DNA from: Chelativorans xinjiangensis
GTDB taxonomy: Bacteria; Pseudomonadota; Alphaproteobacteria; Rhizobiales; Rhizobiaceae
Assembly (NCBI RefSeq): GCF_009812055.1
Contig: NZ_WQNH01000045.1
Span: 24,015 to 88,014, forward strand
Length of the DNA stretch: 64,000 bases
Reading direction: 5' to 3'
The stretch's first letter is position 1; each line of letters starts with the position of its first letter. Below are positions 43,195 through 51,618 of the stretch, piece by piece. A program made the translations under genes and the position numbers. Below the pieces are notes generated by a model. The model was given only the letters and a program-made list of their open reading frames with translations. It was not told the origin of the DNA and ran no database searches.

Positions 43195-44118
43195 TTACGA
43201 GCCGGATCCCCGGCCATCAATTCCCGAATCTGCAAAAAGAGCGGCGATCCAGTCCACGAAGACCCTCAGCTTGTTGCTCAGGTGCCTGTTCGGCGGAAAG
43301 ACCACGTAGATCGGCATCGCGTCCCTGTTCCACTCGGTAAGGACCGGCTGCAGAGCGCCGGCGCGAAATGCGTCCTCGACCATGAAGCGAGGAGCCTGTG
43401 CGACACCCATTCCAGCTCTTGCGGCCGTCACGTAGGTCATGGCTTCGTTGACCGATACGACGTAGCGCCCATTCACTTCGAGCCGTTCATCCTCCCGGTT
43501 GAAGACAAAGGGCAGCTGGCGGCCGCTCTCGGCGCGGAAATAGCTCACCACATGGTGGTCTTGCTCCAGATCGCGAGGATGCCGGGGTTCGCCGTACCTT
43601 GCCAGGTAGGTCGGGGCAGCACAGGTCACCAGGCTCATTTCGGAGATACGTCTGGCGATCAGCGACGGTTCGGAAAGCTCCCCGACCCGAATTGCGCAAT
43701 CGACATTCTCCGCAAGGATGTCGATCTGCCGATCCGAAACGCCAAGATCGATCAGGATGTTCGGATAACGGGCATGAAAATCGCACATTGCCGGGATGAG
43801 GATCAGGCTCGCCAACGCTCCCGACATGTCGATCCGCAGCCTGCCCTGAGGGAGGGACTGCGAGGAGGCCATGCTTGAGTCCAGCTCCTCGATGTCCGCC
43901 AGGAGCCTGAGCGCCCTTTCATAGTAGAGCGCGCCATCGGGGGTCACCAGCACGCGGCGGGTCGTCCTGTTCAGAAGCTTCGTTCGAAGATGCGCTTCCA
44001 ACCCCTGTATCAGCTTGGTCACGGTCGCCTTCGGCATATCGAGGGAATCGGAGGCGCGCGTGAAATTGCCCGCTTCCACGACGCGAACGTAGGCACGCAT
44101 GGCGGCAAGCTGGTCCAT
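43195..44118 (-). CDS. LysR family transcriptional regulator
   Basis: 307 residues. The N-terminal winged HTH is visible: MRAYVRVVEAGNFTRASDSL and MPKATVTKLIQGLEAHL. An effector domain (about 90-295) contains the typical VNEAMTYVTAARAGMGVAQAP block. The LTTR is divergent from the hydrolase-RND operon, and a dyad lies between them. It probably controls the efflux pump in response to a toxic compound. Length is normal. Confidence 0.95.
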   Translation of the reverse strand: MDQLAAMRAYVRVVEAGNFTRASDSLDMPKATVTKLIQGLEAHLRTKLLNRTTRRVLVTPDGALYYERALRLLADIEELDSSMASSQSLPQGRLRIDMSGALASLILIPAMCDFHARYPNILIDLGVSDRQIDILAENVDCAIRVGELSEPSLIARRISEMSLVTCAAPTYLARYGEPRHPRDLEQDHHVVSYFRAESGRQLPFVFNREDERLEVNGRYVVSVNEAMTYVTAARAGMGVAQAPRFMVEDAFRAGALQPVLTEWNRDAMPIYVVFPPNRHLSNKLRVFVDWIAALFADSGIDGRGSGS

Positions 44119-44144
44119 CCCTGTCTCCCGGTCAAAATTGAAGG

Positions 44145-44167
44145 CTATTGTTCACGTGTGGAAATAG
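44145..44167. promoter_or_regulatory. Candidate LysR binding dyad (CTATT-N13-AATAG)
   Basis: A dyad with a CACGTG centre in the region between LysR (start 44118) and the RND operon. Its size and T-N11-A character are in the range of LTTR boxes. It also covers the only far-upstream TTG start of the hydrolase frame, arguing against that start. Confidence 0.4.
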
Positions 44168-44303
44168 TGAAGTCATAAATAGCACACTTTTTCCAAGGGA
44201 AGCACAATCCCATCTTCGCACCGGCACCCGACGACCCGACTGGCAGGGACGCGAAGACATTATCGCGTGTCTCCTGACGAGGTGTTGTCAGGAGGGGTGT
44301 GCG

Positions 44304-45173
44304 ATACGCCAACGACATTTTTCGCAACCGGCACGGTTGCTCATCGGGAAGACGCTGGAAGCCATGGGTACGGAATGGACAGAGGAGAGGCTTGACGCCG
44401 CGGTCGGATCCGTTCCGGTGCGCATCTACCGCGATAGCGTCCTGACGAAATCGCCCCCTCTCGTATTGCATCTGCATGGCGGCGCGTTTCTCAACGGTTC
44501 GCTGGCGACGGGGCAATTGGTTTCCACGCTGCTCGCCAAGGCAGGCGCTGTCGTGGTGTCGGCCGACTATTCCAGTGCATACGAACATCCCTTCCCGGCG
44601 GCACTCCAGCTCTCGTTCGACATCATGTCGTCGCTGTGCAAGCGGCGTGCGAAGCTGGCGCACAGGGAATCCTCTCTTTTCGTGGCCGGGGAAGAGGCCG
44701 GAGGCAATCTTGCGGCCGGCGTTGCATTGATGGCCCGCGACCAGCACTTGGGAGGGCTGCAGGGGCAGATCCTGCTCTCGCCGATGCTCGACCCGTGCAT
44801 GGCGACAGGCTCGTTCCGCAAGGCGGAAGCGGGCGCAAGCGGCTGCAGATGGGCGGATGGCTGGAACCGCTATCTCGGATTTGCCGCCAAGGCCTGCCAC
44901 CCCTACGCCGCACCCGCCCATTGCATGCGGCTTGCCGGGGTCGCTCCAGCGCTCGTGCTGACGGCCGAGGACGACCCGATGCACGACGAAAGCCTGAATT
45001 ATGCGAGGCGCCTGAGGGAGGCGGGCGTCGTCGTACGTGAGCATGTCTTGACCGTTCGGACCGGATGGCCTGGCGCCTACGGCAACTGCCTGGGCGTTCA
45101 GCCTGAATGGGGGGAGACCGTCTGCGGCCATTTTGCCGCGTTCTTCCATGAAACCGGAGCGTTATCCCACTGA
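44304..45173 (+). CDS. Degenerate alpha/beta hydrolase (HSL-type pseudo-hydrolase) heading an RND operon
   Basis: About 289 residues if read from codon 44304. The oxyanion motif HLHGGAF is intact and the acidic residue is in LVLTAEDDPMHDE. However, the nucleophile block reads VAGEEAGGNLA, where active enzymes have GDSAGG, so Ser is replaced by Glu. The usual histidine region reads VRTGWPGAY with no His. A strong AGGAGGGG sits 7 bases before codon 44304, which is ATA rather than ATG. Other possible starts are TTG 44337 and ATG 44364, both without a good ribosome site. It precedes the RND adaptor by 49 bases. It is probably a non-catalytic family member or a decaying gene. Confidence 0.7.
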   Translation: MRQRHFSQPARLLIGKTLEAMGTEWTEERLDAAVGSVPVRIYRDSVLTKSPPLVLHLHGGAFLNGSLATGQLVSTLLAKAGAVVVSADYSSAYEHPFPAALQLSFDIMSSLCKRRAKLAHRESSLFVAGEEAGGNLAAGVALMARDQHLGGLQGQILLSPMLDPCMATGSFRKAEAGASGCRWADGWNRYLGFAAKACHPYAAPAHCMRLAGVAPALVLTAEDDPMHDESLNYARRLREAGVVVREHVLTVRTGWPGAYGNCLGVQPEWGETVCGHFAAFFHETGALSH

Positions 45174-45222
45174 CACGGACTGTTTGACCTGATCCGGCCT
45201 TAGCGCCGCAAGGAGACGATTC

Positions 45223-46440
45223 ATGAGAATGACTATCACTCGCTGGTTCCTTTGGGGAGCCGGCCTGGCCGTTGTCGCGTCGATCGCGGGCACCGTCCTG
45301 ATGCCGAAGTGGTTTGACGGGGCCCAGGCCGACACAACTGCCGCCGCACCCGCCCAGGCCATACCCGTATCCGTTGCCGTGGTCGAACCACGCGACGTCA
45401 CCGTCTGGCAGGAATTTTCCGGCCGCCTGGAAGCAGTCGATCGCGTGGAGCTCCGCTCCCGCGTCGCCGGCGCGATCCGGTCGGTGCATTTCCGCGAAGG
45501 GGCGCTCGTGGAGAAGGGCGATCTGCTCGTCGCAATCGATCCGGCGCCCTTTGAAGCGGCGGTCGCACAGGCCGAGGCCGTTGTGAGCGCCGCCGAGGCG
45601 CGTGTGGAACTGACCAAGCTCGAACTCGAGCGGGGGCGCCGGCTTGCCGCCTCCCGCACCGTCTCGCAAAGCGATCTCGACCAACGCCTGAGCGCTCACC
45701 ACGAGGCAGAGGCCAGTCTTCGTTCGGCCAAGGCGGCGCTGCAGTCCGCCCGCCTCGACCTGGGCTATACGGACATTCGCGCCCCGATCTCGGGCCGCGT
45801 CGGCCAACTCGAAATCACGGCCGGCAACCTCGTCGCGGCCGGGGCCGGTTCTCCGATTCTGACAAGGCTGGTTTCGGTCGATCCGATTTATGCGAGCTTC
45901 AACATCGATGAGCGGTTCGTGACGCTCGCGCTGTCGCAGTTGCCGGCAACCGAGACGGGTGCGCCAGCCGTGGAACAGATCCCCGTGCAGATCAGCACGG
46001 CAGACGAAAACGCCACACCGATTAAGGGGCACCTCCAGCTCATCGACAACGAAATTGACACCGCGAGCGGGACGGTGCGTGCCCGGGCGGTCATCGACAA
46101 TGCCGGCGGCCGCCTTATCCCGGGCCAGTTCGTGCGCGTGCGCGTGGGTCAGCCCAGGCCGGAGCGGCAACTCATGATCAGCGAGCGGGCAGTCGGGACC
46201 GATCAGGACAAGAAGTTCGTCCTTGTCGTCGATGCGGCAAACACCCTTGCCTATCGCCAGGTGACGCTGGGGCCCTCGACCGAAGGCATGCGTATCGTCG
46301 AAAGCGGCCTCGAGGCGGGAGAGCGCATCGTCGTCAACGGACTGCAAAGGGTCCGGCCGGGCGTTCTCGTGGAGCCTCAGGTAGCGACCGCCGAGCCGAC
46401 GGAGCAGACGATAGCCGAAGCCGACGGCTCCAAACGCTAG
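45223..46440 (+). CDS. RND efflux periplasmic adaptor subunit (AcrA/MexA family)
   Basis: 405 residues with AAGGAG before the ATG. An N-terminal membrane anchor or signal (about 8-27) is followed by the barrel-sandwich (WQEFSGRLEAVDRVELRSRV), an alpha-hairpin coiled coil (EARVELTKLELERGRRL), DLGYTDIRAPISGRVG and a membrane-proximal domain. It bridges the inner-membrane pump and an outer-membrane channel. It pairs with the RND permease 132 bases downstream. No outer-membrane factor gene is present here, so it must borrow one from elsewhere. Confidence 0.95.
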   Translation: MRMTITRWFLWGAGLAVVASIAGTVLMPKWFDGAQADTTAAAPAQAIPVSVAVVEPRDVTVWQEFSGRLEAVDRVELRSRVAGAIRSVHFREGALVEKGDLLVAIDPAPFEAAVAQAEAVVSAAEARVELTKLELERGRRLAASRTVSQSDLDQRLSAHHEAEASLRSAKAALQSARLDLGYTDIRAPISGRVGQLEITAGNLVAAGAGSPILTRLVSVDPIYASFNIDERFVTLALSQLPATETGAPAVEQIPVQISTADENATPIKGHLQLIDNEIDTASGTVRARAVIDNAGGRLIPGQFVRVRVGQPRPERQLMISERAVGTDQDKKFVLVVDAANTLAYRQVTLGPSTEGMRIVESGLEAGERIVVNGLQRVRPGVLVEPQVATAEPTEQTIAEADGSKR

Positions 46441-46572
46441 CCGCAGCCGGGAGCGGAGGTGGCTCCGTTCCCGGCACCGAACATTGACCGAGATCCATTC
46501 GCGATGGACGCACGCCGTTCGTCGCCGACCATCCACTGATGCCAATGCACTGCCGGAAGGGGCGGACGTGAC

Positions 46573-49500
46573 ATGAATATTTCAAGATTTTTCGTCGACC
46601 GGCCGGTCTTCGCGGGCGTGCTGTCGGTCTTGATTCTGGTAGCCGGCCTGCTTGGTCTGCGTGCCTTGCCGATTTCCGAATATCCCGAAGTCGTGCCGCC
46701 GGCGATCGTTGTCCGCGCGCAGTATCCAGGCGCCAATCCGAAGGTCATCGCCGAGACGGTGGCGACACCGATCGAGGAAGCCATCAACGGTGTCGAGGAC
46801 ATGCTTTACATGTCGAGCCAGGGCACGACGGACGGTCTGATGACGCTGACCGTGACCTTCAAGCTCGGCACCGATCCGGACAAGGCGCAGCAGCTCGTGC
46901 AGAACCGCGTCGCCCAGGCCGAGCCGCGCCTGCCCGAGGAGGTGCGGCGCCTCGGCATCACCACGGTAAAAAGCTCGCCCGACCTGACCATGGTCGTCCA
47001 TCTTCTTTCGCCGAACGACCGCTACGACATCACCTATCTGCGCAATTACGCGGTGCTCAAGGTCAAGGACCGGCTCGCGCGTATCGAAGGCGTCGGCGAT
47101 GTCCAGGTCTTCGGCTCGGGCGACTATTCCATGCGTGTGTGGCTCGACCCGCAGAAGGTTGCCGCGCGTGACATGTCGGCCAGCGACGTGGTGCAGGCGA
47201 TCCGCGAGCAGAACATCCAGGCCGCCGCCGGTGTCGTCGGCGCCTCGCCGAGTGTCCCCGGCCTCGATCTGCAGCTTTCCGTCAACGCGCAGGGGCGCCT
47301 GCAGTCGACCGAGGAGTTCGGCAACATCATCATCAAGACCGGCGCCGACGGTGCGATTACGCGCCTGCGCGACGTCGCTCGGATCGAGTTGGGTGCGGCG
47401 GAATACGCGCTGCGCTCGCTGCTCGACAACAAGTCGGCGGTGGCGATCGGCATCTTCCAGGCGCCCGCCTCCAACGCAATCCAGATCTCCGACAACATTC
47501 AAGGGGTGATGGACGAGCTGCAACAAACCATGCCGGAAGGTGTCGAATACCGGATCGTCTACGATACGACGCAGTTTGTCCGCGCCTCGATCGATGCGGT
47601 GGTGCACACGCTGCTCGAAGCGATCGCTCTGGTCGTGCTCGTCGTCATCGTCTTCCTGCAGACCTGGCGCGCCTCGATTATCCCGCTGGTCGCCGTCCCG
47701 GTTTCGATCATCGGCACATTCGCGGTGCTGTACATGCTGGGCTTCTCCATCAACGCCCTCACGCTCTTCGGTCTTGTGCTTGCCATCGGCATCGTCGTCG
47801 ACGACGCCATCGTCGTGGTGGAGAATGTCGAGCGCAACATAGAAGAGGGCCTCGCGCCTCGAGAGGCGACGTACCGGGCTATGCGGGAGGTCTCGGGCCC
47901 GATCGTCGCGATCTCCCTGGTGCTGGTCGCCGTGTTCGTGCCGCTCGCCTTCATCTCCGGGCTCAGCGGTCAGTTCTATCGCCAGTTTGCCGTGACGATC
48001 GCGATATCCACGGTGATCTCCGCGTTCAATTCACTCACCCTGTCGCCCGCGCTGGCAGCAGTGTTGCTGCGCGGCCACGACGCGCCGAAGGACTGGCTCA
48101 CCCGGGTCATCGAAGCGGTGTTCGGCTGGTTCTTCCGCGGCTTCAACTATGCCTTCAGCCGCGGCTCCCGGTATTATAGCGGAGGCGTCGGACGCATCCT
48201 GTCGCGCAAGACGGTGATCATGGGGCTGTATCTCGTGCTCGTCGGGGCGACCTTCGGCATGTTCAATGCCGTGCCCGGCGGCTTCGTGCCCGCGCAGGAC
48301 AAGCAATACCTTGTCGGGTTCGCGCAATTACCGGACGGCGCAACGCTCGACCGCACCGACGAGGTCATCCGGCGCATGGGCGACATCGCCTCGAAGCAGC
48401 CAGGCGTGGAGAGCGCCGTGGCCTTCCCGGGCTTGTCGATCAACGGCTTCACCAACAGTTCCAACGCCGGCATCGTCTTCCTGACCCTGAAGCCGTTCGA
48501 GGAGCGGCAGACGCCCGAGCTTTCTGGCGGGGCGATCGCCCAGCAGCTCAACGCCCAGTACGCCGGCATTCAGGAGGCCTTCATCGCCATGTTCCCGCCG
48601 CCTCCGGTCCAGGGGCTCGGCACCATCGGCGGTTTCAAGCTGCAGATCGAGGACCGCAACGGCCTCGGCTATCAAGCGCTCGACGAAGCGACCAAGGCGT
48701 TCCTTGCCAGGGCCTATGCCACGCCGGAGCTGGCCGGGCTGTTTTCCAGCTATCAAGTCAACGTTCCGCAGCTCTACGCCGATCTCGACCGCACCAAGGC
48801 ACACCAGCTCGGCGTGGCCGTGACCGATGTCTTCGATACGCTGCAGATCTATCTGGGCTCGCTCTACGTCAACGACTTCAATCAGTTCGGCAGAACCTAC
48901 TCTGTGCGCGTTCAGGCGGATGCGCCTTTCCGCGGGCGGGCGGACGATATCGGCAAGCTGGAAGTGAGGTCGCAGTCGGGCGAGATGATCCCGCTGTCGG
49001 CGCTGCTCAGGGTGGAACCGAGCGCGGGACCGGAGCGCGCGATGCGCTATAACGGCTTCCTGTCGGCGGATATCAGCGGCGGGCCGGCGCCCGGCTATTC
49101 GTCGGGCGAGGCGCAGGCGGCGGTCGAGCGGATCGCCGCGGAAACCTTGCCGCCCGGGATCAGCTTCGAATGGACGGAACTGACCTACCAGCAGATTCTC
49201 GCCGGGAATTCGGGGATCGTGATCTTTCCGCTGGCGCTGCTTCTGGTGTTCCTGGTGCTGGCGGCGCTCTATGAAAGCCTGACGCTGCCGCTGGCGATCA
49301 TCATGATCGTGCCGATGGGCATACTGGCGGCGCTTACCGGCGTGTGGCTGAGCCAGGGCGACAACAACATCTTCACCCAGATCGGGCTCATCGTTCTCGT
49401 CGGATTGTCGGCCAAGAACGCCATCCTGATGGTCGAGTTCGCGCGTGAGCTTGAATTCGCCGGCATGACACCGAAGGAAGCGGCAATCGAGGCCAGCAGG

Positions 49501-49761
49501 CTCCGGCTGCGCCCGATCCTGATGACATCGATGGCCTTCATCATGGGCGTGGTACCGCTGGTGCTTTCCACCGGCGCCGGTGCCGAGATGCGGGCGGCCA
49601 TGGGAATTGCGGTGTTCGCCGGCATGATCGGCGTGACGGCCTTCGGCATCTTCCTGACACCGGTCTTCTACGTGATGCTGCGTCGTCTCACCGGCAACCG
49701 GCCACTAAAGCAAACCGGTGAGGCGACGATTCCCGTTCCCGCCGTCACCGCGCGCGGATGA
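46573..49761 (+). CDS. RND multidrug efflux permease (AcrB/MexB family)
   Basis: 1062 residues, full length. It begins MNISRFFVDRPVFAGVL, the classic HAE1 N-terminus. The proton-relay aspartates are in IGIVVDDAIVVVENVERN (near 409-410) and the lysine partner in VGLSAKNAILMVEFA. Two large periplasmic loops separate two six-helix bundles. It exports amphipathic drugs or solvents driven by protons. Divergent LysR and the upstream pseudo-hydrolase complete the locus. No truncation is seen. Confidence 0.97.
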   Translation: MNISRFFVDRPVFAGVLSVLILVAGLLGLRALPISEYPEVVPPAIVVRAQYPGANPKVIAETVATPIEEAINGVEDMLYMSSQGTTDGLMTLTVTFKLGTDPDKAQQLVQNRVAQAEPRLPEEVRRLGITTVKSSPDLTMVVHLLSPNDRYDITYLRNYAVLKVKDRLARIEGVGDVQVFGSGDYSMRVWLDPQKVAARDMSASDVVQAIREQNIQAAAGVVGASPSVPGLDLQLSVNAQGRLQSTEEFGNIIIKTGADGAITRLRDVARIELGAAEYALRSLLDNKSAVAIGIFQAPASNAIQISDNIQGVMDELQQTMPEGVEYRIVYDTTQFVRASIDAVVHTLLEAIALVVLVVIVFLQTWRASIIPLVAVPVSIIGTFAVLYMLGFSINALTLFGLVLAIGIVVDDAIVVVENVERNIEEGLAPREATYRAMREVSGPIVAISLVLVAVFVPLAFISGLSGQFYRQFAVTIAISTVISAFNSLTLSPALAAVLLRGHDAPKDWLTRVIEAVFGWFFRGFNYAFSRGSRYYSGGVGRILSRKTVIMGLYLVLVGATFGMFNAVPGGFVPAQDKQYLVGFAQLPDGATLDRTDEVIRRMGDIASKQPGVESAVAFPGLSINGFTNSSNAGIVFLTLKPFEERQTPELSGGAIAQQLNAQYAGIQEAFIAMFPPPPVQGLGTIGGFKLQIEDRNGLGYQALDEATKAFLARAYATPELAGLFSSYQVNVPQLYADLDRTKAHQLGVAVTDVFDTLQIYLGSLYVNDFNQFGRTYSVRVQADAPFRGRADDIGKLEVRSQSGEMIPLSALLRVEPSAGPERAMRYNGFLSADISGGPAPGYSSGEAQAAVERIAAETLPPGISFEWTELTYQQILAGNSGIVIFPLALLLVFLVLAALYESLTLPLAIIMIVPMGILAALTGVWLSQGDNNIFTQIGLIVLVGLSAKNAILMVEFARELEFAGMTPKEAAIEASRLRLRPILMTSMAFIMGVVPLVLSTGAGAEMRAAMGIAVFAGMIGVTAFGIFLTPVFYVMLRRLTGNRPLKQTGEATIPVPAVTARG

Positions 49762-49828
49762 GCCGGGCAGGGCCATCGCGGCCGTGCATGGGCCGACCCC
49801 ACCCGTCCTTCCGCCTTGCGGCGGCAGT

Positions 49829-49922
49829 CCACCCTCCCCTCAAGGGCCCCTCAAGGGGGAGGGGGGATCGTGTAGCGATCGGCCGGGCTTCCCTCCCCCT
49901 TGTGGGGAGGGATTGAGGGTGG
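49829..49922. repeat. G/C-rich intergenic palindrome after the RND operon
   Basis: Nested arms: CCACCCTC (49829) with GAGGGTGG, AAGGGGGAGGG (49853-49863) with CCCTCCCCCTT (49891-49901), and a central GATCG-N5-CGATC. It is a typical rhizobial intergenic element between convergent genes and may terminate both. The remainder of the 244-base gap holds nothing else recognisable. Confidence 0.7.
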
Positions 49923-50005
49923 GGGGGGCCGGCGAAGCCGAACAATGACTCCATCCATATGCGATAGCCCTGTCCTCAAGGGGGAGGGGAGGCGCATTCG
50001 CTCTG

Positions 50006-50467
50006 CTATCTGATCATCCCCTCGTAGATGCCTGGCTCCGAGCCCGGGATCTCGATCACCGGGCAATGACGCCGGTAGAAATCCACCGGCCCGGCGCCGC
50101 CGATGACGGCGTAGCCGTAGCCGGCCTCACACATGGCGTGGAGTGTTGCCAGCAGGAGCCGGCGGCCGAGGCCTTTTCCGCGGGCGGCCTCGCTGACGCC
50201 GGTCGGGCCAAAAAAGCCGCGCGCCGTCGCGTCGTAGCAGGCGAAGCCGAGCAGCTTCTCCCCTTTGACGGCGAGGTAGACGCCCGGCGGCCTGCCGGCC
50301 ATCGCCACGGCGCATTCGCTCGCCCAGCCCTTGTTGAAATGCGCCTCGGCGAAAGCGCACACGGCGTGCATTTCCGGCGCCAGCGCGCGGCGTACCGTGA
50401 CGTCGCTTTCAAGGCCCGTTCCGCGCTCTTGCGGGAGCTTGTAGAGGGGCACGAGAAGATCGGGCAT
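50006..50467 (-). CDS. GNAT family N-acetyltransferase
   Basis: 153 residues from the ATG at 50467. The acetyl-CoA-binding loop is in GVSEAARGKGLGRRLLLATL (Q/RxxGxG/A pattern), preceded by GVYLAVKGEKLLGFACYD and followed by YAVIGGAGPVDFYRR. GNAT enzymes acetylate amines on small molecules or proteins. It lies 71 bases downstream of the binding-protein gene on the same strand. The open frame extends to 50587 but overlaps that gene without support. Substrate unknown. Confidence 0.88.
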   Translation of the reverse strand: MPDLLVPLYKLPQERGTGLESDVTVRRALAPEMHAVCAFAEAHFNKGWASECAVAMAGRPPGVYLAVKGEKLLGFACYDATARGFFGPTGVSEAARGKGLGRRLLLATLHAMCEAGYGYAVIGGAGPVDFYRRHCPVIEIPGSEPGIYEGMIR

Positions 50468-50538
50468 GGGCGTGTTCCTTGGCTTGGCGGCAGCAGTGTA
50501 TCGGGCGGCTGCGCATTGGTGAAAGGTGCGGCGGTTCC

Positions 50539-51618
50539 CTATTCCTCTCCTGCCGTCACCGCGCCCGCCGGCAGGGCGGCGCGCCATTGTTCGAGGAATA
50601 TCTCCCGCTTGGCCCGGTCAAGGCCCACCAGGAGCGCCGGCGTCATGGCGATGGGGCGCAGCGTCTGCGGGTCGGCGGCAGCACTTGCCGCGAGGGCGGC
50701 GAGCCGCTTGGCGCCGTCGATGGGCGACAGGAGGCGCATGTCGGAGGAAAGGATGTCGCGCCCTTCCGCGGACAGCATGAAGGCGATGAAATCCTCGGCC
50801 AGCTCCGGCTGCCGCGCAGCCTTCGCGACGAATGCGGCGCGGGCGAGCACGAGCGTGTAGTCGTCGGGGAGCACGATGCCGAAGCGGTCGTCGGTTTCGA
50901 TGCGCTGAAGCGCGTAGGAGCCGAGCACGTTGTAGCCGATGAGCAGGCGTCCGTCGGCCACCCGGTCGAGGATGTCGGCCGTGCAGCAGAAGAGGCGCGC
51001 GCGGTTGCGCCCGAGGCTTTCCACCAGACGGCCCCAGGTGCTGGCCTGCAGCGCGTCCTGGAAGGCGAAGAGATAGCCGACGCCGGAGCTTTCGATGTCG
51101 TAGGTGCCGACCTTGCCGACGAATTTCTCGCTCTCGCGCAGGAGGTCGATGAGCTCGAAGCGGCTTTCGGGGAGCCGCCGATCTTCGAAATAGGCGCGGT
51201 TGTAGACCGTGACGGCGGGCTCGAAAGTGAGCCCGACAAGCTCCTCGCGCCAGCGCGCCCAGTCGGGGAGCCCGGCGCGCGCTTCGGCGCGCAGCGGCAG
51301 GGCGCAGCCGTCGTTGACCAGCTTCAGCTGCTGGTCGATGGAGGAGGAGATGACGAGGTCGGCGACGAAGCGGCCTTCTTCACAGGCTGCCGTAACGTCG
51401 TCGGCGACCTCGTTGGTGGTGAGCTCGCGATAGGTGATGGCGACGCCGGGATTCTGGTGCTGGAAGGCCAGGAGGATGGGCTCGAAGATGACGAAGTCGG
51501 TGGTGCTCTCGATCACCAGATGCGCCTGCGTTTCTTCTCCGCGCGGCGGCATGCGCGTCTCCACCGCGCCGGCAGGCCAGGCGAGGAGGACGGCGAGGGG
51601 AAGAACGAGACGCCTCAT
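50539..51618 (-). CDS. Orphan periplasmic binding protein coupled to the TctE kinase gene
   Basis: 359 residues with a signal peptide (MRRLVLPLAVLLAWPAGA). The fold is a family 1 or iron-type ABC binding protein: HLVIESTTDFVIFEPIL, VADLVISSSIDQQLKL, GLTFEPAVTVYNRAYF and DILSSDMRLLSPI. It is not a TctC protein, and no ABC permease or ATPase is nearby. Its start overlaps the TctE-like kinase stop by 4 bases, so it is made together with the two-component system. A periplasmic sensor subunit that presents ligand to the kinase is the best inference. Confidence 0.8.
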   Translation of the reverse strand: MRRLVLPLAVLLAWPAGAVETRMPPRGEETQAHLVIESTTDFVIFEPILLAFQHQNPGVAITYRELTTNEVADDVTAACEEGRFVADLVISSSIDQQLKLVNDGCALPLRAEARAGLPDWARWREELVGLTFEPAVTVYNRAYFEDRRLPESRFELIDLLRESEKFVGKVGTYDIESSGVGYLFAFQDALQASTWGRLVESLGRNRARLFCCTADILDRVADGRLLIGYNVLGSYALQRIETDDRFGIVLPDDYTLVLARAAFVAKAARQPELAEDFIAFMLSAEGRDILSSDMRLLSPIDGAKRLAALAASAAADPQTLRPIAMTPALLVGLDRAKREIFLEQWRAALPAGAVTAGEE

